Positions 36,180 through 45,663 of a stretch of DNA of 64,000 nucleotides are shown here, one piece after another. The notes under the pieces were generated by a model. The model saw nothing but the letters and a program-made list of their open reading frames with translations. It was not told the DNA's origin and did not search any database. The DNA is taken from the NCBI GenBank assembly GCA_015059735.1, contig SUZX01000008.1:1-64000 (forward strand), read 5' to 3'. Each line of letters starts with the position of its first letter. Position 1 is the stretch's first letter. The position numbers and the translations under genes are program-made. Source of the stretch: Rikenellaceae bacterium (GTDB taxonomy: Bacteria > Bacteroidota > Bacteroidia > Bacteroidales > Rikenellaceae).

Positions 36180-36347
36180 GCGTTTTAGCTTTATTCTATC
36201 ATTTCGAAAGTTTGGCGACTTAAAAGTTCTGGTAGGAATATTGCGAAAATGCTCGCGCTTGACGGCGCGGGCTTTTGGTTATTCTATCAGAACGGGTTAC
36301 GCCAAACACCTCGAAATGGGAATACGCTGAAAGTGCCGCGTTTTTTT
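36180..36347 (+). ncRNA. Rod-shaped RNA, 6S-like (Bacteroidales-1-type candidate)
   Basis: The sequence folds into one long interrupted hairpin. Paired blocks are: 36180-36189 with 36326-36336 (imperfect), 36192-36196 with 36320-36324, 36200-36207 with 36311-36318, 36210-36217 with 36300-36307, 36226-36240 with 36280-36293, and 36246-36258 with 36265-36276 around loop TTGACG. An internal bubble lies at 36218-36225/36294-36299. A run of seven T (36341-36347) follows. A long rod with an internal bubble that can mimic an open promoter is the hallmark of 6S RNA, and Bacteroidales carry such a motif (Bacteroidales-1). The structure is seen directly; the 6S identity is an inference. Confidence 0.6.
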
Positions 36348-36443
36348 ATGTGTGTATTTTTCCATTATTTCTATTCAAGGCACACGGAGCCTTCCCGAAA
36401 AGCCGCAAAGTGAGTAGGGGCAAACACTTAAAACTTAAAAGAT

Positions 36444-36791
36444 ATGAAAAAGATTATGATGCTTCTGGCCTCGATGTTTGTATTTACAGCTGTTTATGCA
36501 CAAGGTCCTACGTGCAGATTATATGACGCAAATAATATTGTTGCAACGATAACACAACCAAAGAGAAACACAGGAAATTCTAGTACACTTAATGGTATTG
36601 ACGTAGAACTTACCCAAGAACACAATTCAGATATCAGCATAGTTGTAGAGGCTCTTGATCCCGAAGGCAATGTTGGAGGAACAACGATTATTACCATTCC
36701 GGCAGGACGAAAAGAACGATCTGGAGCTATTACAGATTTGAAACACGATACCTCTTATACTTTAAGAATTGCCAGAGCCAGCTGTCAATAA
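36444..36791 (+). CDS. Small exported protein of unknown function
   Basis: 115 residues with a signal peptide (MKKIMMLLASMFVFTAVYAQ). A short beta-rich domain follows, with two cysteines that could form a disulfide (TCRLYD near the start of the mature part, ASCQ at the very end). Patterns such as ISIVVEALDPEGNVGG and TSYTLRIA suggest an immunoglobulin/fibronectin-like sandwich. No family was recognised. Base composition is more A/T-rich than the neighbouring metabolic genes, which may point to different ancestry. It follows the rod-shaped RNA by about 100 bases without a clear promoter of its own, and converges on the pyr operon. Confidence 0.6.
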   Translation: MKKIMMLLASMFVFTAVYAQGPTCRLYDANNIVATITQPKRNTGNSSTLNGIDVELTQEHNSDISIVVEALDPEGNVGGTTIITIPAGRKERSGAITDLKHDTSYTLRIARASCQ

Positions 36792-36816
36792 GCCTTCGTC
36801 GCTTTACATAAACGAA

Positions 36817-36842
36817 TTTCCCGCACCTTTTGGTGCGGGAAA
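36817..36842. terminator. 11-bp hairpin between converging transcripts
   Basis: TTTCCCGCACC (36817-36827) pairs with 36832-36842 around a TTTT loop. It separates the plus-strand small gene from the end of pyrB on the minus strand and probably ends both transcripts, although T-runs on either side are short. Confidence 0.6.
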
Positions 36843-36882
36843 CTCTATACAATATCTACCAATTATTCGCAGTTCCTCTACT

Positions 36883-37968
36883 CTATCGAGCCTTTGCCTC
36901 GCAATAGGCACAGCGGCAAACGCCGTCGGCCATGCGGTGGAAAAGCTGATCGACATCTTCGGTGGCGGAGATGCAACGACGATTTGGACATTCGTATTCA
37001 CCCACGATATACTCCTCGTTGAAGACCGGCGTACGGGCAAAAGGTTTATTCTCATCTGCCCAGCGTAGCAACGTAAGGATCAGCGCCATACGCACAAATT
37101 TTCCATTTTCCACCTGTCGGAAGTAGGCTGCACGCGGGTCGTTATCGACCTCTCGCGTAATCTCGTTGACACGCGGCAGCGGGTGCAGAATGATCATATC
37201 TTTCTTGGCCGTCTTCAACTTCTCGCAGTCGAGGACGAAACTATTCTTCACACGATCGAACTCCTCCTCATCCAAGAAACGCTCCTTCTGCACACGGGTC
37301 ATGTAGAGAATATCCAACTCGGACATCACCTCCTCCATGGTACGCACTTCGCGGAATTCGAGTTGCGAGGCGGCCTGCATCTCGTGCAACATATAGTCGG
37401 GCAGTCGCAACTCCTCCGGTGAGATCAAGATCACTCGCACATTCGAGTAGCGTGACAACGCCTTGATAAGCGAGTGTACCGTGCGGCCGAACTTCAAGTC
37501 ACCGCAGAAACCAATCGTCAGATTATCGAAACGGCCTTTCTCGCGTTTGATGGTCAGCAAATCGGTGAGAGTCTGTGTCGGATGCGAATGGCTACCATCA
37601 CCGGCATTGATCACGGGGATTCCGGCATACTGCGAAGCCACAAGCGGAGCTCCCTCCTTGAAGTGGCGCATGGCGATAATATCCGCAAAGCAACGGATCA
37701 CACGTGCAGTATCGGCAACCGTTTCACCCTTTGAAACCGACGACGAATTGGCATCGGAGAAACCGATAACCTGACCGCCCAACTCCAACATCGCCGAAGT
37801 GAAACTCAGACGGGTACGGGTCGATGGCTCATAAAAGAGTGTTGCCAACTTTTTACCTTTGCACACCTCGCTGTATTTTGCGCGATTGGCAATGATGTCT
37901 TCGGCCAAAGCCACGATCTGTTCGGTCTCCTGCACCGACAGATCTGTCGGATCGATTAAATGTCGCAT
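36883..37968 (-). CDS. pyrB: Aspartate carbamoyltransferase with PyrI-like zinc tail
   Basis: Joins carbamoyl phosphate and aspartate. The catalytic chain is complete: [12 protein letters not shown] (carbamoyl phosphate loop), [25 protein letters not shown] and HPLPRVNEI. At 361 residues it is about 50 longer than usual PyrB. The extra C terminus contains CPNRRCIS and CRCAYCE, with Cys327, Cys332, Cys353 and Cys356 in the CX4C...CX2C spacing of the zinc domain of the PyrI regulatory chain. The nucleotide-binding half of PyrI is absent. The zinc domain is the part of PyrI that contacts PyrB, so this tail may hold the oligomer together. It is the last gene of the pyr operon. Confidence 0.93.
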   Translation of the reverse strand: MRHLIDPTDLSVQETEQIVALAEDIIANRAKYSEVCKGKKLATLFYEPSTRTRLSFTSAMLELGGQVIGFSDANSSSVSKGETVADTARVIRCFADIIAMRHFKEGAPLVASQYAGIPVINAGDGSHSHPTQTLTDLLTIKREKGRFDNLTIGFCGDLKFGRTVHSLIKALSRYSNVRVILISPEELRLPDYMLHEMQAASQLEFREVRTMEEVMSELDILYMTRVQKERFLDEEEFDRVKNSFVLDCEKLKTAKKDMIILHPLPRVNEITREVDNDPRAAYFRQVENGKFVRMALILTLLRWADENKPFARTPVFNEEYIVGEYECPNRRCISATEDVDQLFHRMADGVCRCAYCEAKAR

Positions 37969-38003
37969 GATTTCAAAAATTTACTATATCACAAAACAAA
38001 GTT

Positions 38004-38046
38004 GCCCCAAAGAGCCAGCGCGCGCAAAAAACAGCGCAAACGGGGC
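38004..38046 (-). other. GC-rich hairpin between pyrE and pyrB
   Basis: GCCCC (38042-38046 on the minus strand) pairs with GGGGC (38004-38008), with inner GCGC repeats able to pair. The structure begins at the pyrE stop codon and fills the pyrE-pyrB spacer. It is followed by AACTTTGTTTTG, only a weak T tract. It may cause partial termination or transcript processing before pyrB. Confidence 0.4.
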
Positions 38047-38687
38047 TATTTCATCCAACTCTCATCGGAAGGGTTGTTGCGGAAGGCGATCAAGCGAGCC
38101 TTATCCTCGGCTTTGATATAACCCTCTTCGGCTGCAACCTCAACCAATGTGTCAAGATTCGAAAGCGAATAGTTTGTAACCTCGGCAGCAGCCAAACGTT
38201 CCAAACCTTTCTTCATGCCATAGGTGAAGATCGAAGCGACACCCAGCACCTCGGCACCAGCTTCGCGTAAAGCCTCGACAACCTCGATGCACGAGCCGCC
38301 CGTAGAGATCAAATCCTCGATAACCACCACTTTCTGTCCCTTCTCCAAGCGGCCTTCGATGCGGTTGCCGCGACCGTGATCTTTGGCACCACTGCGTACA
38401 TAGCCCATCGGCAGATCGAGGATCGTGGCCGTAATGGCAGCATGAGCAATACCGGCAGTCGATGTACCCATCAACACCTCGGCCTCGGGGAATTTCGTGC
38501 GGACAATCTCCGCCAAACCGGCCTCTACATGCTTACGCACCTCGACAGCTGTAAGCGTCAACCGGTTGTCGCAATAAATCGGGCTTTTGATACCGCTTGC
38601 CCAAGTAAATGGTTGCTCGGGGCGCAGAAATACCGCACCGATCGAGAGCAAATCTTTTGCAATCTGTTTTTCCATATTATTTGTCAT
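38046..38687 (-). CDS. pyrE: Orotate phosphoribosyltransferase
   Basis: Adds PRPP to orotate to make OMP. The product has 213 residues (209 from the alternative ATG at 38675). It has the [17 protein letters not shown]-terminal block and the PRPP-binding loop [14 protein letters not shown]. Length is normal. It lies 24 bases after the thioredoxin-like gene and 77 bases before pyrB. Confidence 0.95.
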   Translation of the reverse strand: MTNNMEKQIAKDLLSIGAVFLRPEQPFTWASGIKSPIYCDNRLTLTAVEVRKHVEAGLAEIVRTKFPEAEVLMGTSTAGIAHAAITATILDLPMGYVRSGAKDHGRGNRIEGRLEKGQKVVVIEDLISTGGSCIEVVEALREAGAEVLGVASIFTYGMKKGLERLAAAEVTNYSLSNLDTLVEVAAEEGYIKAEDKARLIAFRNNPSDESWMK

Positions 38688-38711
38688 TATCTCATTTATC
38701 TCTCTTTCAAG

Positions 38712-38975
38712 TTACGCTTCCAAAGCGCGACGCAATACCTCTTTCACCTCCTCGGGATAGATCCCGCCTTCGTGAACCTTTTCATCGCCAACATAGAATG
38801 TCGGGACATAGTAATAGTCGTATCGGTCGGCCACCTCGGGTTGTTGCGACTCCTCGATCATCTCGATTTCGACATTTGCAAATTCGGGGCATTCGGTCTT
38901 CGCATCAGCAATATAGCGCAATGCCTTTTTGCAGAAAGGACAATTTTCGAGGTAAAAGAGTTTTATAGGTTTCAT
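38712..38975 (-). CDS. Thioredoxin/glutaredoxin-like small protein
   Basis: An 87-residue single-domain protein with a redox CPFC motif near the N terminus (LFYLENCPFCKKAL) and the cis-proline segment YYVPTFYVGDEKVHEGG. It therefore has the thioredoxin fold and a glutaredoxin-like active site. The start is the ATG at 38975; a longer frame overlaps pyrF. It is embedded in the pyrimidine operon between pyrF (10 bases upstream) and pyrE (24 bases downstream), so it is cotranscribed with UMP synthesis genes. A link to PyrD/PyrK redox chemistry or to the cysteine-rich tail of PyrB is possible but unproven. Confidence 0.85.
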   Translation of the reverse strand: MKPIKLFYLENCPFCKKALRYIADAKTECPEFANVEIEMIEESQQPEVADRYDYYYVPTFYVGDEKVHEGGIYPEEVKEVLRRALEA

Positions 38976-38985
38976 AGTACACTTT

Positions 38986-39696
38986 TTACTCTCCCAAGAA
39001 CTCTGCAACACAACGACGATAAGCAGCAACCGGATCGGCAGCGGCTGTGATCGGACGACCTACAACAATGAAATCGGAGCCTATCTCGCGAGCCTTGGCC
39101 GGCGTCGTGACACGCACCTGATCGGCGACATCGCCATCGGCGAAACGTACACCCGGAGTGATCGTCAGGAAATTATCGCCACAAGCACCATGTACCATAC
39201 CTGCCTCCAACGGAGAGCAGACCACACCATCTAATCCGGCATCACGTGTATTTTGGGCATATTTCACGATCGTATCGTTGATCGATGCGCCGATCAGCAA
39301 CTCTTGCTGCATACGTTCCTCGCTCGTCGAGGTGAGTTGTGTTACGGCAATCAACAGCGGACGGGTGCCATCCTCGCGTGTAAGTCCTTCAAGGGCTGCC
39401 TTCATCATATCGATTGTACCGGCAGCATGAACATTACACATATCGACATCCAAACGCGAAAGCACGGCCATCGCTTTCTTCACGGTATTGGGAATATCAT
39501 GAAGTTTCAGATCGAGGAAGATCTTATGACCGCGACGTTTGATCTCGCGGACAATGGCAGGGCCTTCGGCATAGAAAAGTTCCATACCGATCTTCAAAAA
39601 CGGCTTACGATCCTCGTTTTCAAACAGATCGAGGAATCGGAAAGTATCCTCTGCCGACTTAAAGTCGCAGGCGATAATTACGTCATGGTTAATCAT
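38986..39696 (-). CDS. pyrF: Orotidine 5'-phosphate decarboxylase
   Basis: Decarboxylates OMP to UMP. The 236-residue TIM-barrel protein has the catalytic LDLKLHDIPNTV motif (Asp-Lys-Asp charged set), a TPGVRF motif and the phosphate-binding VVGRPI loop. It is the short group I form, not the longer form common in some Bacteroidota. It lies 16 bases after pyrD. Confidence 0.95.
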   Translation of the reverse strand: MINHDVIIACDFKSAEDTFRFLDLFENEDRKPFLKIGMELFYAEGPAIVREIKRRGHKIFLDLKLHDIPNTVKKAMAVLSRLDVDMCNVHAAGTIDMMKAALEGLTREDGTRPLLIAVTQLTSTSEERMQQELLIGASINDTIVKYAQNTRDAGLDGVVCSPLEAGMVHGACGDNFLTITPGVRFADGDVADQVRVTTPAKAREIGSDFIVVGRPITAAADPVAAYRRCVAEFLGE

Positions 39697-39712
39697 AATT
39701 CGTTGTATTTCG

Positions 39713-40624
39713 TTATTTTACTATTCCGATAATATCTTGCAGGCGTTCAATCCCCAATCGTTCCATCTCCTGAGGCAATGCCTCGACAATCTCTTTCGAG
39801 GCGTAAGGATTGACCAAGTTGGCTGCTCCAACCTCAACAGCCGTAGCTCCGGCCATCATCATCTCGATCACATCGCGAGCCGACTGCACTCCGCCACATC
39901 CGATCACCGGTACTTGGCAAGCTTTGGCGACCTGATAAACCATGCGCACGGCAACGGGAAAAATTGCCGGTCCTGAAAAGCCGCCCATCGTATTGGCAAT
40001 AACGGCCTTACGGCGGGCAATATCGATTCGCATACCGAGCATCGTATTAATCAGACACAGACCATCGGCTCCGGCCTCCTCACAAGCTTTGGCAATCGCC
40101 ACGATGTCGGTTACATTGGGCGAAAGTTTGATATAAATCGGTTTGGTAGTCACCGACTTCACAGCACGCGTCACCTCGGCAGCCGCCTCGGGAGATGTAC
40201 CGAACGACATACCGCCATGACGCACGTTAGGACACGACACATTGACCTCGATCAAACCCACCTGCTCCTCTTTATCGATGCGTTCGCAGCAGTAGGCATA
40301 CTCTTCGATCGAAAACCCAGAGATATTGGCAATCACCGGTTTATGGAAGAAAGTTTTCAATCGCGGCAACTCCTCCGAGATCACAGCATCGATGCCCGGA
40401 TTTTGCAATCCTACGGCATTGATCATACCCGACGAACATTCGGCAATACGTGGTGTAGGATTACCGAAACGCGGTTCTTTGGTTGTTCCCTTGAAAGAGA
40501 AAGATCCGAGGATATTGATATCGTAGAACTCACGGAATTCATTTCCAAATCCGAAAGTTCCGCTGGCCGGAATCACCGGATTATCCAGCCGCAAACCACT
40601 TAAAACAACCGAAGTATCTACCAT
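39713..40624 (-). CDS. pyrD: Dihydroorotate dehydrogenase, type 1B catalytic subunit
   Basis: Oxidises dihydroorotate to orotate with FMN. The 303-residue protein has the active-site Cys in NVSCPNVRHGG, the Lys in KLSPNVTDI and an FMN phosphate site in GCGGVQSARDVIEM. The cysteine base and the adjacent pyrK define type 1B, the NAD-linked heterotetramer. The start overlaps the pyrK stop by 7 bases, implying coupled translation. Confidence 0.95.
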   Translation of the reverse strand: MVDTSVVLSGLRLDNPVIPASGTFGFGNEFREFYDINILGSFSFKGTTKEPRFGNPTPRIAECSSGMINAVGLQNPGIDAVISEELPRLKTFFHKPVIANISGFSIEEYAYCCERIDKEEQVGLIEVNVSCPNVRHGGMSFGTSPEAAAEVTRAVKSVTTKPIYIKLSPNVTDIVAIAKACEEAGADGLCLINTMLGMRIDIARRKAVIANTMGGFSGPAIFPVAVRMVYQVAKACQVPVIGCGGVQSARDVIEMMMAGATAVEVGAANLVNPYASKEIVEALPQEMERLGIERLQDIIGIVK

Positions 40625-41358
40625 ATTATCTCCTCTTTTAATAAGACTGGGCCCTCTTTACAGATGCGCTTGTTCCCGTATTTGGTTTTGCACGAACATC
40701 CCATACATCCGCCAAAGCCGCAACCCATACGTTCTTCGAACGACAACTGTCCATCTTGTAAGACATTGTCACACAGTGCTTTGAGCATAGGAATTGGGCC
40801 GCAGGCGTAGAAATAGTCGAAATCGATCTTACACTCGGCAATGGCCGTTGTAACAAAGCCCTTGACACCGACCGATCCATCGGCTGTGGCAACATAAACT
40901 TCGCAGCCCAACGCACGGAACTCCTCGGCATAGAAAATCTCCGAAGCGGTATTGAAACCCAAGACCACCCGAACACATTTTCCCTCGGCGAGTAATTTCC
41001 GCGCCAAATTGTAGAGCGGAGGTACTCCCACACCGCCTCCGACAAGCAACGGAGATTGGCTATCAATCGCCATTGAGAACCCGTTTCCAAGTCCCGTGAG
41101 TAGGTCGAGTTCCATGCCAGCAGTCATGCGACTCATTTGTGCCGTACCCTCGCCCACGACCTTATAGACTAAGGTAAGCGTCTCTGCGTCATAATCGCAA
41201 ACCGATATCGGACGCCGCAGATAGTGTCCGTCAAGAGCAATATTCACAAATTGTCCCGAGGCGGTGATCCACTGCGTATCGCCAGCGAGTACCATCCGCC
41301 AAACGGTAGCCGTCAGCGGATAGTTTTCGAGGATTTTATAGATACCTTTTTTATACAT
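40618..41358 (-). CDS. pyrK: Dihydroorotate dehydrogenase electron transfer subunit
   Basis: FAD- and [2Fe-2S]-containing partner of PyrD that passes electrons to NAD. The 246-residue protein has an FAD-binding barrel (YLRRPISVCDYD), an NAD-binding domain (LLVGGGVGVPPLYNLA) and a C-terminal cluster motif (CGFGGCMGCSCKT ... RICKEGPV) with four cysteine ligands. It lies 33 bases after carB and overlaps pyrD. Confidence 0.95.
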   Translation of the reverse strand: MYKKGIYKILENYPLTATVWRMVLAGDTQWITASGQFVNIALDGHYLRRPISVCDYDAETLTLVYKVVGEGTAQMSRMTAGMELDLLTGLGNGFSMAIDSQSPLLVGGGVGVPPLYNLARKLLAEGKCVRVVLGFNTASEIFYAEEFRALGCEVYVATADGSVGVKGFVTTAIAECKIDFDYFYACGPIPMLKALCDNVLQDGQLSFEERMGCGFGGCMGCSCKTKYGNKRICKEGPVLLKEEIIW

Positions 41359-41391
41359 AGGAGTTTCAGATGTCTTCCGTTTCGAAGTTAA

Positions 41392-44300
41392 TTACTTGGC
41401 ATCGATGGTCGATACACGCAAGGTGATCTCCTCCAAGACATCGAGTAATACTTTCACGGTTTCAAGTGCCGTAAAGACCGTCACATTGTTTTCAACAGCT
41501 GTGCGACGAATCTCATAGCCATCCAAGCGGGTATTATGCTGGTTGATGTCAATCGTATTGATAACGTAGCTTACATGACCTTGACGCAATGCATCGATGA
41601 TCTCGGTACTACCCTCGTTGAGTTTACGACGTGTGCGGGTGCGAATACCGTGCTGACGGAGGAACTCGGCAGTTCCTGTAGTCGCCTCGATATTGAAGCC
41701 CAAGTCATAGAAACGTTGCACAAGAGGCAAAGCTGCGGGTTTATCATCGTCGGCAATCGTCACGAAGATCGTTCCATAGTTCGAAACGTTCATACCGGTA
41801 GCCTGCAATGCTTTGTAAAGAGCCCGCGTCAGTTTGTCATCATAACCGATCGCCTCTCCGGTCGATTTCATCTCGGGAGAGAGATAGGAATCCATACCGC
41901 GAATCTTGGCAAACGAGAAGGCCGGGGCTTTAACATACCAGCGAGCTTTCTCCTTGCCATAGACCTCTTCAACGCCCAACTCACGGAGTTTCTTACCCAA
42001 GATAACCTGTGTAGCAAGGTGTGCCATAGGAACACCCGTCGATTTTGAAAGGAACGGCACCGTTCGCGACGAACGCGGATTAACCTCGATGACATAAACC
42101 TCATCGGTAGAATCGAGGATAAACTGGATATTATACAGACCAACGATACCGATACGACGACCGAGTTTTACCGTATAGTCGATAATCTTCTCTTTGGCTT
42201 GTTGCGAAACGCTGAACGTAGGATATACGCTGATCGAGTCTCCGGAATGAATACCCGTACGCTCTACATGCTCCATGATACCCGGAATAAAGACATCGTG
42301 ACCATCGCAAATGGCATCAACCTCCAACTCTTTACCCATGATATAGCGGTCAACCAATACCGGAGAATCCTCGTTGACCTCAACAGCCGTTTGGAGATAG
42401 TGACGCAGACGCTCTTCGTTCGATACAATCTGCATGGCACGACCGCCAAGCACATAACTCGGACGCACCAAGACCGGGTATCCGATACGAGCGGCAGCTT
42501 TCACACCGGCCTCAATATCCGTAACAGCCTCTGCCTCGGGTTGAGGAATCCCCAACTCCTCCATGATTTTTTCGAAACAACCACGATCTTCCGCATTGCG
42601 GATAGCCTCGGTATCGGTACCGATAATAGGCACTCCCAACGAAGCCAACGGATCGGCAAGGTTGATGGCAGTTTGACCTCCCAACGACACAACAATTGCT
42701 TTGGGCTGCTCATGGTGAATGACATTCATCACATCTTCGACCGTAAGCGGCTCAAAATAGAGTTTATCACTGGTGGTATAATCGGTCGAAACGGTTTCGG
42801 GATTGTTGTTGATAATAATCGCCTCGTAGCCGGCTTCACGGATCGACCAAATGGCATGTACCGTAGAGTAGTCAAACTCGACACCCTGACCAATACGGAT
42901 CGGGCCCGACCCCAACACGATGATCTTTTCGCGTTCGCTCACCTCCGATTCGTTCTCTTCTTCATAAGTAGAATAGAAATAAGGTACATACGAAGCAAAC
43001 TCACTAGCGCAAGTATCAATCATCTTATAGACGGGGAAGATGCTGTTCTCGGCACGCAAGCGATACATCTCTTGTTCGGTAAGCCCCCAAAGTTGACCGA
43101 TGTATTTATCACCAAATCCCATTCGTTTGGCCTCACGCAATATCTCGACATCCATCGGGTGTTCGCGAACAACATTTTCGAACTCGACAATGTTCTTGAA
43201 TTTTTCGAGGAAGAACATATCAATCTTCGTATTGTTGTAGATCAACATCAGATCAACATCCATACGGATCAACTGCGCAATGGCATACAAACGGTCATCG
43301 GTCGGTTGTTTAATATAAGTCAGCAACTTCTCACGCGACCAATCATCGAATTTCTTGTGGTAGATGTGGCATACTCCCGTTTCCAACGAACGTACGGCTT
43401 TGAGGAGCGACTCCTCCATCGTGCGACCGATGGACATAACCTCTCCGGTAGCCTTCATCTGCGTACCCAGCGTATTCGATGCATCGGAGAACTTATCGAA
43501 GGGGAAACGAGCCACTTTGGTAACAATATAGTCGAGCGAAGGTTCGAACGATGCAGGCGTATTCGCGAGCATGATCTCGTCAAGTGTAAGGCCCAAAGCT
43601 ACTTTGGCCGTAACACGGGCGATTGGGTAACCCGAGGCTTTCGAAGCCAAAGCCGACGAACGCGACACTCGCGGATTTACCTCGATGAGGTAGTATTTGA
43701 ACGATAGCGGGTCGAGAGCAAACTGCACATTGCAACCGCCTTCGATCTTCAACTCGCGGATGATCTTCAAGGCCGAGTCACGCAACATTTGGAACTCTTT
43801 GTTGGTGAGAGTCTGACACGGGGCCACCACGATCGAGTCGCCTGTATGCACTCCCACAGGGTCGATATTCTCCATGCAGCAGATGCAGATGGCTGTATCG
43901 TTCGAATCGCGCATCACTTCGTATTCGATCTCCTTATAGCCTTTGATGCTCTTCTCAACCAATACTTGATGTACAGGCGACAAAGCCAAAGCATTACGCA
44001 TGATATCGCGCAACTCCTGCTCATCGTCGGCAAAACCGCCGCCCGTACCACCTAACGTGAAGGCCGGACGCAACACCACCGGATAACCGATACGTTCGGC
44101 CATCTTGACACCCTCTTCGACCGATGTGGCGATATCCGATGGCAATACCGGTTCGCCCAGCGACTCACACAACTCTTTGAACAATTCGCGGTCTTCGGCA
44201 CGTTCGATCGACTCGAACGATGTTCCGAGAATCTCTACTTGACACTCTTCTAGAATACCCTTCTTGGCCAACTGTACTGCAAGGTTCAGACCGGTCTGGC

Positions 44301-44574
44301 CACCCAGTCCCGGGACAATGGCATCGGGGCGCTCATAGCGGATAATTTTGGCAACATATTCGAGCGTCAACGGCTCCATATAGACCTTATCGGCAATATG
44401 CGTATCGGTCATAATCGTTGCGGGGTTCGAGTTGGCGAGGATAACTTCATAACCCTCCTCTTTCAATGCAAGGCATGCTTGGGTTCCCGCATAGTCAAAC
44501 TCGGCAGCCTGACCGATAACGATCGGACCCGAACCGATGACCAAAACCTTCTTGATATCTTTTCTTCTAGGCAT
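41392..44574 (-). CDS. carB: Carbamoyl-phosphate synthase large chain
   Basis: Makes carbamoyl phosphate from bicarbonate, ammonia and two ATP. At 1060 residues it has the full layout: two homologous ATP-grasp halves beginning [21 protein letters not shown] and [21 protein letters not shown], each with its own biotin-carboxylase-like domain, then the C-terminal MGS-like allosteric domain (about 930-1060), which in Escherichia coli binds UMP and ornithine. It overlaps carA by 8 bases. A long antisense frame on the other strand is a codon-bias artefact. Confidence 0.96.
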   Translation of the reverse strand: MPRRKDIKKVLVIGSGPIVIGQAAEFDYAGTQACLALKEEGYEVILANSNPATIMTDTHIADKVYMEPLTLEYVAKIIRYERPDAIVPGLGGQTGLNLAVQLAKKGILEECQVEILGTSFESIERAEDRELFKELCESLGEPVLPSDIATSVEEGVKMAERIGYPVVLRPAFTLGGTGGGFADDEQELRDIMRNALALSPVHQVLVEKSIKGYKEIEYEVMRDSNDTAICICCMENIDPVGVHTGDSIVVAPCQTLTNKEFQMLRDSALKIIRELKIEGGCNVQFALDPLSFKYYLIEVNPRVSRSSALASKASGYPIARVTAKVALGLTLDEIMLANTPASFEPSLDYIVTKVARFPFDKFSDASNTLGTQMKATGEVMSIGRTMEESLLKAVRSLETGVCHIYHKKFDDWSREKLLTYIKQPTDDRLYAIAQLIRMDVDLMLIYNNTKIDMFFLEKFKNIVEFENVVREHPMDVEILREAKRMGFGDKYIGQLWGLTEQEMYRLRAENSIFPVYKMIDTCASEFASYVPYFYSTYEEENESEVSEREKIIVLGSGPIRIGQGVEFDYSTVHAIWSIREAGYEAIIINNNPETVSTDYTTSDKLYFEPLTVEDVMNVIHHEQPKAIVVSLGGQTAINLADPLASLGVPIIGTDTEAIRNAEDRGCFEKIMEELGIPQPEAEAVTDIEAGVKAAARIGYPVLVRPSYVLGGRAMQIVSNEERLRHYLQTAVEVNEDSPVLVDRYIMGKELEVDAICDGHDVFIPGIMEHVERTGIHSGDSISVYPTFSVSQQAKEKIIDYTVKLGRRIGIVGLYNIQFILDSTDEVYVIEVNPRSSRTVPFLSKSTGVPMAHLATQVILGKKLRELGVEEVYGKEKARWYVKAPAFSFAKIRGMDSYLSPEMKSTGEAIGYDDKLTRALYKALQATGMNVSNYGTIFVTIADDDKPAALPLVQRFYDLGFNIEATTGTAEFLRQHGIRTRTRRKLNEGSTEIIDALRQGHVSYVINTIDINQHNTRLDGYEIRRTAVENNVTVFTALETVKVLLDVLEEITLRVSTIDAK

Positions 44575-45658
44575 TTTTTCTCTCCTCCATTATTTGGGTA
44601 AACTTCTTAAACAAATAGCGACTATCCTGCGGTCCCGTAGCACTCTCGGGGTGATGCTGTATCGAGAATACGCCGTCCTCAACACACGCTACGCCCTCGA
44701 TCGTACCATCGAGCAAATTGATATGGGTGGGCGTAAGCCCTGTCCCCGTCAACGAATCGGCATTCACAACATAGTTATGATTTTGGCTTGTGATTTCGAT
44801 ACGACCTGTTTCAAGACAACGTACCGGTTGGTTGCAGCCGCGATGGCCAAAACGAAGTTTATTTATTTGGGCTCCATAAGCCAACGAAATAAGTTGATGT
44901 CCCATACCAATACCGAAAACCGGCAACTTGCCTTTGAATTGTTTTACCAACTCAATAACCGATGTCACATACTCCGGATTTCCCGGGCCGTTTGACAACA
45001 GGATACCTTCGGGATGAAAAGCCATGATCTCTTCGTAAGTCGAGTTGTAGGGCACGATAGTTACATTGCAACCCACGCGATTCAATTGGCGAATGATATT
45101 ATTCTTAATACCGCAGTCGATGGCAACCACATCGTAGCGATGATTGGGGACTCTCGACATCCAACGCTTACGACAGCTGACACGGGCTACCATATCGCAC
45201 GGCATCTCGTAAGTCTGCAACTTGCGCATAGCCTCCTCGTGATCGGTTGTCGCATTGGTAATAAGCACCTTTTGACAACCCTCATTGCGAATGACACGAG
45301 TCAACGCGCGGGTATCAACACCCCAAATTCCCGGGATGTCGTACTCCTCGAAAACTTCATTCAAGGTCTTCGTGTAGCGGAAATTGGACGGCAGGTCGTT
45401 GTACTCTCGCACAATCATGCCGCCGATGGTCGGCGTACGAGTTTCATAGTCGTCATCAGCCATACCGTAGTTGCCGATCAGCGGATAGGTCATCACCACC
45501 ATTTGGTCGGTATATGACGGATCCGACATGATCTCCTGATACCCCACCATCGAGGTATTGAAGACGATTTCGTTGATCGCCTCCCGATCGCTACCGAAGC
45601 CGTAGCCGTAGAACTCACGGCCGTTCTCCAAAACGATTTTTTTGGTAAATTCTTTCAT
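44567..45658 (-). CDS. carA: Carbamoyl-phosphate synthase small chain, nucleophile Cys replaced
   Basis: The glutaminase subunit of carbamoyl-phosphate synthase, 363 residues. It has an N-terminal CarA domain ([17 protein letters not shown]) and a C-terminal class I glutaminase domain. The oxyanion (LLSNGPGNP) and His-Glu ([13 protein letters not shown]) motifs are intact. The nucleophile elbow, normally GICxGHQ, reads GIGMGHQ here: residue 251 is Gly, codon GGT at 44906-44908, one base from the Cys codon TGT. Without the cysteine the subunit should not hydrolyse glutamine, so the enzyme would use free ammonia, or the change may be a sequencing or population variant. Second gene of the pyr operon. 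Confidence 0.93.
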   Translation of the reverse strand: MKEFTKKIVLENGREFYGYGFGSDREAINEIVFNTSMVGYQEIMSDPSYTDQMVVMTYPLIGNYGMADDDYETRTPTIGGMIVREYNDLPSNFRYTKTLNEVFEEYDIPGIWGVDTRALTRVIRNEGCQKVLITNATTDHEEAMRKLQTYEMPCDMVARVSCRKRWMSRVPNHRYDVVAIDCGIKNNIIRQLNRVGCNVTIVPYNSTYEEIMAFHPEGILLSNGPGNPEYVTSVIELVKQFKGKLPVFGIGMGHQLISLAYGAQINKLRFGHRGCNQPVRCLETGRIEITSQNHNYVVNADSLTGTGLTPTHINLLDGTIEGVACVEDGVFSIQHHPESATGPQDSRYLFKKFTQIMEERKNA

Positions 45659-45663
45659 GCCTA

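Noticed and set aside
42199..43707. 502-codon open frame on the plus strand opposite carB
   Set aside because: carB on the minus strand is fully conserved over this stretch; the antisense frame has no family features and results from carB codon bias.
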